Below are positions 54,757-64,000 of a stretch of 64,000 bases of DNA, one piece after another (the first letter of the stretch is position 1; each line of letters begins with the position of its first letter). Origin of the DNA: Mesorhabditis belari (lineage: Eukaryota > Nematoda > Chromadorea > Rhabditida > Rhabditidae); the NCBI GenBank assembly GCA_958450365.1, contig CAUEEP010000735.1, forward strand, positions 3,252,001-3,316,000, read 5' to 3'. The notes under the pieces are model-generated. The model saw only the letters and a list, made by a program, of their open reading frames with translations, did not search any database and was not told the DNA's origin. A program made the translations under genes and the position numbers.

Positions 54757-56708
54757 GTAAGCGCAAACACAAGAATGTTGGCTCAAACCTCAATCTAATG
54801 AAAGCTACGGTAAGCTAAACTTATGCATTAGATACTGTGCGCTCCAATATGAAAATTTTGTTTGACATGTATAGCCAAATTGATCAAACTCGATGAGTTC
54901 TCTAGGTGAACTCGTTTCGTCAAAGAAATCACTTCCAATTTTGAAGCTAGTCTCTTAAATGAATTCTTTTTCTACAAACTGGATGTCATGCTGTAGTTTG
55001 ATAAAAGAAAAGACGTTGTTTACAGTACTTTTACTATTTACGGTTTTTACTATACAGACTATGTAGACTGAATATCCTAAATTTTGAGTAGAGTAGATAA
55101 AAAATTGTTTATTAGATAGTGTGACTTCCAGTTCGGTCATTTCCCATTCGACAGTCAGGATTGTCTCAAAAAAACTGATTATCTTGCATCCTACCGTACC
55201 CCGAATCGAGTTCAAGACCTTAAACTGTCAATTTTATCATAAAAATGCAAATTTTGTTATATTTTTCGTCGATCTGGAGCGCACGGCATCCAATTAACGG
55301 ATTACTGTACCCTCATAGGTACTGTTTTCTAAGGCGTGCTCCTTGGTGGATAAACTACCGTACCCCGAATCGAGTTCAAGGCTTTAAACTGTTAATCTTA
55401 AGATAAAAATGCAACTATTTTCATATTTTTTGCCGATCTGGAGCGCACGGCATTCAATCAACGGATTACTGTACCCTCATAGGTACTGTTTTCTAAAGCT
55501 CCTTGGTGGATAAACTACCGTACCCCGAATCGAGTTCAAGGCTTTAAACTGTCAATTTTATCATAAAAATGCAAATTTTTTAATATTTTTCGTTGATCTG
55601 GAGAGCACACTAGAATTCTAAAATATAAAACAAAAGAAACTGATCATTTTACATCCTACCGTACCCCGAATCGAGTTCAAGGCCTTAAACTGTCAATTTT
55701 ATTATAAAATTCTAAAAATGGCGAAGAAGCGAAGAAAATTCGCCGCCTCCAAAAATGCAAAAAATACACACACACTTTCACAGGAATTATAGACCAGGAG
55801 GCAGGGGGTACTTCTTGCCTATCCCTGCTGCTGTCAATGAGTCAGGGGGGATAGTAATTTTCCCCCCTACGCCTCCCCTGTGCCACGGTGGAAGCCGGGG
55901 GGTCACTCGGCTAGGGTTTACCCCGGGAGCCGCGCCTTACCATGGTGTATCCTTCCAACCGACGCAAGCACGCCGCACCATGGGATTTTACCGAGTCTTT
56001 TTCTGACTCAGGCCGGGACTCAGCCCTGCCATGATGCTGAACAAGAATTTGTGCTTTATATCGCCCCCATAGCACGTCGGCTGCCAGAAAGGGGTCGAGT
56101 AGGAGGACCGGCTGAGAACCCACACCCGGCTGAGAACCCACACCCAATACAATTTTAAAATATATAAAAATCAGACCTCGCTGACACGTCAAATTTGGGC
56201 TAAAAGGCAAAAACTTCGCAACTTAACACTTTTCCGAAAAAAGTTCCAGATTGAAAATTTGCATTTGCAAAATTTGCAAAAAAAAGACAACAAATGATGA
56301 TTTTCGAAAAGATTTTAAAGCCAACCCTTTTCAACTGTGTAGATCTGCGTAGATCTCGTAGATAAACTACCGTACCCCGAATCGAGTACAAGGCCTTAAA
56401 CTGTCAATTTTATTATAAAAATGCAAATTTTGCTATATTTTTCGTTGATCTGGAGAGCACACTAGAATTCTAAAATGTAAAACACTGATGATCTTGCAGA
56501 TAAAAATATCGAGCTTTGTCCCACGATGCACTGAGTGGTACGGTAGCTTGAAGCGTGCTTTAAGAAGCTTTAAACCACCTCAAACATTGTTTATTAGATA
56601 GTGTGACTTCCAGCTTTAGCTTTCCAAAAGTATAAAGCTGTAAAATCTATCAGAAACAGTTTAAAAGGCTACGGTAAAGATCAAACCAAAATCTCTTCCC
56701 TTTCCTAG
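54757..56708. mobile_element. Compound insertion in the TM2-TM3 intron of copy 2
   Basis: Against copy 1, this intron has gained about 1.5 kb: inverted spacer units (CTACCGTACCCCGAATCGAG, repeated at 55192, 55361, 55519, 55660 and 56369) and the inverted GC-rich repeat (55770-56150). It also has a fragment of palindromic element A (56165-56235, matching 30005-30085 in reverse). The block is a reversed piece of the B-C spacer. Confidence 0.75.
55770..56150 (-). mobile_element. GC-rich interspersed repeat, inverted copy
   Basis: Reverse complement of 47817-48178, ending with a duplicated CCGGCTGAGAACCCACACCC. Flanks differ from the two forward copies. Confidence 0.8.
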
Positions 56709-57770
56709 GCACTTACATGGTTGTTTCCCTCTTCGACATCGGATTGGCTTGTGTTGTTTTAATGCTAATGCCTGCTTCGAAAGAAATCACCGACAAAAAG
56801 GAAAAGATTCGATTTAGAGAGTGAGTGAAAGAGAAATTTTTGATTTCAGACAAATCTTATATGCAAATTTCTAGTAAAATGCAAATTTTTAGTAAAATTC
56901 GCGCTTTTATTTTCAATCGCACTTTTGCTCTTCATCTCCTCTTCCAAACGGTCAACTTTTTGAATTTTGGCGTTTTCATGTCGTTTTGGAAATAAACATT
57001 CATTGTTCTTTCAAATTTGTCTTGCTGTGGCCCGCCCAGCCCACCACAAGAGTACAAGCCTCCAGATCACTCCTAGCAACATTAAAGACAATTATTTCTA
57101 GATTTTCTTTAAATCTGGAGCACACAACACAATTTCATAGCTTAACATGCCTTAAAAGACTTATAGAAGACCATTTCCATCACCTACAGTACCCCAGAAC
57201 GACTACAAGGCTCCAGATCACTCCTAGAAACGTAAAAGCCAATTATTTCTAGATTTTCTTTAAATCTGGAGCACACAACCCAATTCCATAGCTTAAAATG
57301 CCTCAAAACTGCTTTCATCGTTAGCTCGTTAACTAGAAGTCCTTTCTAAATCTTTCTTTTGGATGTAGGAGATGTAGAAATGCTTAGAAATTTCTGTTTT
57401 TGTTTGTACGAATGTAAGGGATTTTGAGCAACTATTTCAGAGAAACTACCGTAATTGAAACAGTTTTTCCCGGGTATTTATTGTTTATTGAATTGAATTG
57501 AAATTTATTGAAAAGCTTATAGGCTTTGCACTCTTGTCGGGGTACTGTAGGTTTTAGCAGAATACTTTTCTAGACACGGTCACTCGGGAATTGAATGCTG
57601 TGACTTCCAGATTAATGGATGATTTGAAAATCTTCTATTTTTATAATAAAATCAAGGCTTAAAGGCTTTGTACTCTTATCGGGGTACTGTAAGTTTTTGC
57701 CGGAATTTTATAGTTTTCTAAAAGCTAGCCTCTTAAATGAATTCTTTTTCTACAAACTGGGTTGTTGTAT

Positions 57771-58136
57771 TCCCCTGGGTGTGGGTTCTCAGCCGGTCCT
57801 CCTACTCGACCCCTTTCTGGCAGCCGACGTGCTATGGGGGCGATATAAAGCACAAATTCTTGTTCAGCATCATGGCAGGGCTGAGTCCCGGCCTGAGTCA
57901 GAAAAAGACTCGGTAAAATCCCATGGTGCGGCGTGCTTGCGTCGGTTGGAAGGATACACCATGGTAAGGCGCGGCTCCCGGGGTAAACCCTAGCCGAGTG
58001 ACCCCCCGGCTTCCACCGTGGCACAGGGAGGCGTAGGGGGGAAAATTACTATCCCCCCTGACTCATTGACAGCAGCAGGGATAGGCAAGAAGTACCCCCT
58101 GCCTCCTGGTCAATAATTCCTGTGAAAGTGTGTGTG
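57771..58136 (+). mobile_element. GC-rich interspersed repeat, copy 2
   Basis: Same flanks as the copy at 47817 (GAATTCTTTTTCTACAAACT upstream), so it was carried along by the segmental duplication. Confidence 0.8.
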
Positions 58137-58978
58137 TATTTTTTGCATTTTTGGCGGCGGCGAATTTTCTTCGCTTCTTCGCTTCGCTTCTTCGCTTCGC
58201 AATTTTTAGAATTTTATAATAAAATTGACAGTTTAAAGCCTTGAACTCGATTCGGGGTACGGTACGCAAAATCATCAGTTTTCTTTAGTTTTTCATTTTA
58301 GAACTCTATTGTGTTCTCCAGATCGACGAAAAATAAGAAAATAGTTGTATTTTTATCTTAAGATAGTTTAAAGCCCTGAACTCGATTCGGGGTACGGTAG
58401 TTTATCCACCGAGGAGCACATTTTAGAAAACAGTACCTATGAGGGCACAGTAATCCGTTAATTGGATGCCGTGCGCTCCAGATCGACGAAAAATATGAAA
58501 ATAGTTGCATTTTTATCTTAAGGTTAACAGTTTAAAGCCTTGTACTCAATTCAGGGTACGGTAGTTTCTCCACCAAGGAGCACGCTTTAGAAAACGGTTT
58601 TCAGGGAACAGTTCTGAGGTGTAGAAATGCTTAGAGATTTCTGTTTTTGCTTTTTGCTCATTTATTTTTCTATTTTCGTTTAAACATCGAAAATTAGAGC
58701 GAAAAAAAACCAGGAAATGGGGAAAAAAGGCAAAAAAAGGCAAAAAAAAAAGAAATAAAAGAAAAAAAAGAAACCCAATCCTCGGCCAAAATTCTTGAAC
58801 TTTAAAACGAGAATAATTTCGCGAAAGGGAAAACCGCCTACGCTAAAAATTGAATAATTTTTTTAGATGTCTAAAAGCTGTTTATTTCTCTCTTGTGAGC
58901 TCCAGATACGCTAGAAATTTTCATCAAAAAGCGATAGAGTTAGAATACGGGAACTACGAGGCCCAAAGCCGTTGCTTC

Positions 58979-61875
58979 ATGCTGCTTCTTTTTATTTTAT
59001 TTCTATCGTACTCTCTGGCTCAAGATTTACCGTTAAACGTCGCGAATATTACAGGTTTTTTAAGGCGTTTTTTAGGCGCTTTTTAGGCGTCTTTTGGCGC
59101 TTTTTAGGCGCTTTTTAAGGCGTCTTTTAGGCGCTTTTTAGGCGCTTTTAAGGCGTTACTTTAAGCACTTTAAAGCACTTTAAAATTTTCCTCCAGACGA
59201 TTACAAAAGCTATGTGTGGAATTCGCAAAAATTATACGATTTCCTCTTCACCAACTACAGCCGCCAACTGTCGCCGATTAAAACGACGAGTGCCCGGCCG
59301 GAAAATCGTGGGTTTACGTGTGGTGACATCCAGATTGAGGAAAAATTTTGGAATATCTCATTTTTGAAAAGCTAAAGACGATTTTAAGCCTTGTACTCTT
59401 TCGGGGTACGGTATTTCTTCAATCCTAGTGCACCATTTAGCAAACAACCGGGAAATGTGTAGTGACATCCAGATTGATGAAAAATTTGAAAATATTTCAT
59501 TTTGACAATGCTGGGGAAGATTTAGAGACCTGTACTCTTTCGGGGTACGGTAGTTCGGCACCTTTTAGCAAACAACCAGGAAATGTGTAGTGACATCCAG
59601 ATCGATGAAAAATTTAAAAATATTTCATTTTTGAAAAGCTAGAGACGATTTTAAGCCTTGTACTCTTTCGGGGTACGGTATTTCTTCAATCCTAGTGCAC
59701 CATTTAGCAAACAACCAGGAAATGTGTAGTGACATCCAGATTGATGAAAAATTTGAAAATATTTCAAGCTAGAGACGATTTTAAGCCTTGTACTCTTTCG
59801 GTGGTACGGTAGTTCGGCACCTCTTAGCAAACAACCAGGAAATGTGTAGTGACATCCAGATTGACGAAAAATTTCCAAATGAAAGTTTAGTGTCTTTGGA
59901 CGAGCGGTTTAACGTCAACATTGAGCTCTACTTCGTGAAATTGATTGATGTGGTTGGTGAAAGGTTTTGGTTGAAATGAGATTATTCAGGTTGAAGAGCT
60001 CGAGAAGTTCAACACCCTGTCCGAGATAAAAATGGTAAGTGGCCTTATAAAAATGGCCTTATAAAAGCATACTGAATTCTTCATTTTTCTAAAGATTTGC
60101 TTAAAATGAAGAATCGAGTGCACTAGAAAGGGTGAGTTTCCATTAGCACAAAGTACACCTGAAACTTGTTCATTGCATAGTGTGACTTCCAGATTGCAAA
60201 CTTTGTTAGATAAGTATAGTAAAAATAGTCATAGTAGCGGCGTTTTCTTAGAGAACTCTTTCGTGCACTAGAGAGGGTGTGTTTCCATTAGCACAAAGTA
60301 CACCTGAAACTTGTTCATTGCATAGTGTGACTTCCAGAATACAAACTTTGTTAAATAAGTATGGTAAAAGTGGCCATTCTAGCGATGATTTCTTAGAGAA
60401 CTCCTTCGTGCACTAAAAAGGATGAGTTTCCATCAGCACAAAGTGCCCCTAAAACTTATCCATTTTATAGTGTGACTTCCAGATTGCAAACTTTGTTCGA
60501 TTTTAGAGAAATTTTAGAGAATTTAAGCAACGTTCGTCGCTTTAATGTCGATATTCGATTAAATTTCGCAAAAGTTATTGCAATTGTGAGTGTTTTTTCG
60601 TTTTCTGTAATCAAGAAAGCATCTAAACAGCATCTAAACAGCAGCGAAATGGCTTGAGATTGATTTCGCTTGAAAATTTGAACACTGACTCACTTAGTGG
60701 TGAAGTATGAACGCTTTTTAAGAAGCGTTTTCAGTTTAAGAAAAAGTTCAAAATATTTCAATTTTACGAGACTATTGAAGATCTAGAGACCTGTACTCTT
60801 TCGGGGGTACGGTATATCAGCAATCCTAGTGCACCTTTTAGCAAACAACCAGGAAATGTGTAGTGACATCCAGATTGACGAAAAATTTCAAAATGAAAGT
60901 TTAGTGTCTTTGGATGAGCGGTTTAACGTCAACATTGAGCTCTACTTCGTGAAATTGATTGATGTGGTTGGTGAAAGGTTTTGGTTGAAATGAGATTATT
61001 CAGGTTGAAGAGCTCGAGAAGTTTAACACCCTTTCCGAGATAAAAATGGTAAGTGGCCTTCAAAAAAGTATACTGAATTCTTCATTTTTCTAAAGATTTG
61101 TTGAAACTGAAGAATTGAGTGCACTAGAAAGGGTGAGTTTCCATTAGCACAAAGTACACCTGAAATTTCTCCTATAGATAGTGTGAGTTCCAGGATACAA
61201 ACTTTGTTAGACAAGCATAGCAAAAGCAGCCATTCTAGCGATGATTTCTTAGAGAACTCCTTCGCGCACTAGAAAGGATGAGTTTCCATTAGCACAAAGT
61301 ACGCCTGAAACTTATCCATTAGATAGTGTGACTTCCAGGATGAAAACTTTGTTAGATAAGTATAGTAAAAGAAATCATAATAGCGATGTTTTCTTAGAGA
61401 ACTCCTTCGTGCACTAGAAAGGATGTGTTTTCCCGCGAGCAAAGTGTATCCAAAACTTGTTCATTGTATAGTGTGCGTTCCAGGATGCAAACTTTGTTAA
61501 ATAAGTATAATCAAACTAGTCATAATAGCGGTGTTTTCCTAGAGAACTCCCTCAGGCACTAGTTTGCTTACAAAACTTTCAGACTTGGATTGACCCAAGG
61601 CTTGCTTGGGATCCAGCAAAATTCGGTGGAATTAAAGAAATGAGAGTAAATGTGGAGACTGTTTGGCAACCCGAGAACGCTTTATCCGATACGTAAGCTG
61701 ATTTCAAAGAGTTGTAAATAATCGGGTAATTGAATCAAAGAACAATAAAGTCATTTCCAGCTCTCAGGTCTACGAGATCTACGCAGATGAGGTAAAACCA
61801 GTGATTTTAAACGCAAATGGAAGCGTTTCGATTCTCCGCAAATACTATGCCGAATCGACGTGCAAAATGACGAAT
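58979..61875 (+). CDS. Channel gene C, 5' half, copy II (rearranged)
   Basis: Exons 58979-59054, 59197-59307, 59891-59952 and 59990-60034. Then a B-type exon 3 (60518-60585, RRFNVDIRLNFAKVIAI), second copies of C exons 3 and 4 (60905-60966, 61004-61048), then C exons 5 and 6 (61583-61692, 61761-61875). The first-half exons differ at several sites from copy I; from 60737 on it is virtually identical to copy I. The B exon enters in phase 1 after a phase-0 exit, so it cannot be spliced in frame after exon 4, and would have to be skipped. A single repeat unit of about 115 bp is inserted immediately before the start codon relative to copy I. Confidence 0.65.
59055..59180. repeat. GGCGCTTTTTA array in intron 1 of C copy II
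   Basis: About ten units of 10-11 bp (TTAGGCGCTTTT). The same intron in copy I (49142-49655) has only a few units. Confidence 0.85.
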
Positions 61876-62685
61876 GTAAGGGATTTTGGGCAACTATTTC
61901 AGAGGAACTACCGTAATTGAAACAGTTTTTCATTTGATTTGCCCAATCTGGATGGCACAAGGCTTAATGGAATTAAAATTGAGGTAATCAGATCGAAACT
62001 ATATCTTCGACTACGGTAGTTTTGATACTACCGTAACCGACATTGCCAGTTTTGATCCGATTACCCAAATTTTAATTCCATTAACCCTTGTGCCATCCAG
62101 ATTGGTCTAATCGAATGGAAAACTGTCTGGTTTATGTAAGGCTCTTTTCTAAAACATACCTATTCCAAAAATCTACCGTAACCGACATCGCCAGTTTCTA
62201 TCCGATCGCCCTAATTTTAATGCCGTTATGCCTTGTGCATTCCAGATTGGCCTAATCGAAAGGAAACTGGTGGCCGGATTACAGTAGTTTTCTAAAACAC
62301 ACTTGTTCCAGAAAACTACCGTAATCGACACCTCCAGTTTCTACCAGATCGCCCTAATTTTAATGCCATTAAGCCTTGTGTGTTCCAGATTGGCCTAATC
62401 GAATGAAAAACTGGCTGGTTGATTGCAGTAGTTTGTCTGAAATAGGTGTCTTTTAGAAAACGGTTTTGCTAAACTGAACCCACTCGTCTGATCTTGTTTG
62501 CCAAATGATCAAAATTGGGTATTGAAGAAACGGCTTTGGGCTTCGTAGTTACCGTACTCTAACTGTATCGCCATGCGACACTAATTTTTAGCGTATCTGG
62601 AGCTCACAAGAGATAAATAAACAGCTTTCAGACATCTTTTTACTAGTTAATCAAAATTGGATACTTGAACCAGAGATTCTTTCAG

Positions 62686-64000
62686 GCAGAAGACACCGAA
62701 AAACTTGGCGTGCTTCTCGAGATTATTTATGTAAGTATAGCTTGGGAAATGAAAGAGTTTAAGTTAGATTTTAGGTCTGGGAAGATCGGAGGCTTATCTG
62801 GGATCCATCAATGTTCAATGGAATCAATAAAATTTATGCAAATTACAAAAATTTATGGATTGTTGAAAACTCGATGTCGGAGACGTAAAGATTTTGAGTT
62901 TTTTCATAAACGAGAACGCGTTGTGCGTTCCAGATCGTCGATTTTTAACGTCGAAAATTGACAATTTTTAAGTGTAAATTGGGTTTTTCGATGTAAATTG
63001 AGTTTTTCGATGTGAATTCCCAATTTTAAATGCAAATTTCCAATTTTAAATGCAATTTTTAAATTCAAATTGCGATTTTTAAATGTAAATTGCGATTTTA
63101 AATGGAAATTACGATTTTTAAATGCAAATTGCGATTTTTAAATGCAAATTGCTCGATTTTAAATGCAAATTGCGATTTTTAATGGCAAATTGCGATTTTT
63201 AAATTCAAATTGCGATTTTTAAATGTAAATTGCGATTTTTAAATGCAAATTTCCAATTTTAAATGCAAATTGCGATTTTTAAATGCAAATTGCTCGATTT
63301 TAAATGCAAATTGCGATTTTTAAATGCAAATTTCCAATTTTAAATGCAAATTTCCAATTTTAAATGCAAATTCCGATTTTTAAATGGAAATTGCTCGATT
63401 TTAAATGCAAATTCCGATTTTTAAATGCAAATTTTCAATTTTAAATGCAAATTTCCAATTTTAAATGCAAATTCCCAATTTTAAATGCAAATTGCGATTT
63501 TTAAGTGGAAATCGTCGACTTTTAAATGCAAAATTAACTATTTTTAAGTGTAAATTCCGTTTTCAATGTAAATTGCCAATTTTTTGAAGACAAATTCGCT
63601 TTTTAGATGCAAATTTGCTTTTTGGTGAATCCAAATTTTAAATTAACTCGATTTTAAATGCAAATCGCGAACCTTTAAATGTAAATGTCTCTTTCGATGT
63701 AAATTCGCAACTTTTAAATGCAAATTTCGTTTTTCAAATTCAAATTGCTCAAATTTGAGTTTTTTTCATAAACGAGAACGCGTTGTGCGTTCCAGATCGT
63801 CGATTTTTAATTTCAAATTTCGAATTTCAGCGCGATGATTGTCGATTTCGTGGCCGATCACCGAAAACCGGTGAAAGTCTTCGCGAATGGGACCGTTTCG
63901 TTTTTGCATAAATTTTATGCGGAAATCATTTGCAAACTAGAGGTAAAAGCCGGGTTTTTCAGCACTCTACGTGCTCTTTTGCAAACACACCCTTTCCGGC
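62686..64000 (+). CDS. Channel gene B exons 4-6, copy 3 (runs off the window)
   Basis: Exons 62686-62730 (AEDTEKLGVLLEIIY), 62775-62884 (VWEDRRLIWDPSMFNGI) and 63831-63942 (KPVKVFANGTVSFLHKFYAE) match copy 2, including KVFANG where copy 1 has KLFANG. The Cys-loop and membrane exons would lie beyond 64000. Whether the frameshift of copy 2 is shared cannot be seen. Confidence 0.75.
62950..63750. repeat. 20-bp AAATTGCGATTTTTAAATGC satellite, copy 3
   Basis: Same variant order as copy 2 with single-base indels only. Confidence 0.9.

Larger units (their letters stand above)
51886..56995 (+). pseudogene. Channel gene B exons 4-12, copy 2 (frameshifted)
   Basis: Exons 51886-51930, 51975-52084, 53031-53142, 53707-53823, 53863-53950, 54384-54527, 54663-54756, 56709-56820 and 56893-56995 match copy 1. 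Exon 8 has five A instead of four at about 53884-53888, which changes GTT CAA AAG ATT to GTT CAA AAA GAT TGA. This stops the frame between the Cys-loop and TM1. A one-base sequencing error in a homopolymer is possible. Exon 12 reads KIRAFIFN where copy 1 has KICAFIFN. The intron before TM3 has grown from about 460 to about 1950 bp through insertions. Exons 1-3 of B are absent; C copy I lies upstream instead. Confidence 0.75.
43440..62660 (+). repeat. Tandem segmental duplication of the channel locus
   Basis: Unit 1 is 43.44-51.86 kb (B exons 4-12, spacer, C exons 1-6). Unit 2 is 51.87-62.66 kb, with the same order plus extra insertions. Unit 3 starts at 62.66 kb and runs off the window. Breakpoints lie in the intron before B exon 4 and the intron after C exon 6. 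From 49938 to 53200 and from 60738 to 64000 the text is near-identical at a constant offset of 10800-10801, differing mainly by single-base changes in homopolymer runs. Confidence 0.9.

Overview
The window looks like a free-living (rhabditid-type) nematode chromosome arm. Evidence: many short exons bounded by TTTCAG, TTCCAG or TTTTAG acceptors and GTAAGT or GTGAGT donors, AT-rich introns, nematode-type chemoreceptor and cys-loop receptor genes, mariner relics, and very dense short tandem repeats. The genus cannot be named from the sequence. No bacterial or organellar features were seen. Gene models were built by hand from open frames, splice signals and intron phase, so exon edges are predictions.

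Layout. (1) 2.4-21.4 kb: two paralogous seven-transmembrane chemoreceptor genes in opposite orientation (+ at 2455, - ending upstream at 21380). They have the same intron phases and almost the same exon lengths. A decayed third copy (11.1-11.4 kb) and a complete LOTUS/OST-HTH protein gene (12.9-15.7 kb, -) lie between them. Their introns are inflated by unrelated minisatellites; one array is an amplified tRNA T-arm/B-box. (2) 21.5-25.8 kb: a transposon graveyard with an internally deleted mariner, a mariner-type MITE, an RT C-terminal fragment, a palindromic element and a second mariner fragment. (3) 25.9-39.4 kb (-): one roughly 31-exon gene encoding a TANGO1/MIA3-type ER exit site protein, with signal peptide, MIA SH3-like domain, His-rich and Pro/Glu-rich lumenal part, membrane segment, long coiled coil and Pro/Gly/Arg-rich tail. 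Its introns carry palindromic elements, a TIR transposon with a small ORF, and several tandem repeat families. (4) 41-64 kb (+): a cluster of divergent cys-loop ligand-gated ion channel genes. One complete gene (B, 41065-47044) is followed by alternating 5' halves of a second gene (C) and 3' halves of B, produced by tandem duplication with breakpoints inside introns.

Two observations stand out. First, the duplication junctions place C exons 1-6 directly upstream of B exons 4-12 with compatible splice phases. The predicted locus could make chimeric channels, or use two interchangeable ligand-binding exon cassettes. Second, a short module (roughly TAGTGTGnnnTCCAGA) recurs in both orientations throughout the introns and spacers. 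It sits once per unit in many otherwise dissimilar tandem repeats whose period is nearly always 139-145 bp. It resembles a 3' splice site, in one gene it is the predicted acceptor, and in one place a single unit appears to have inserted beside a start codon.
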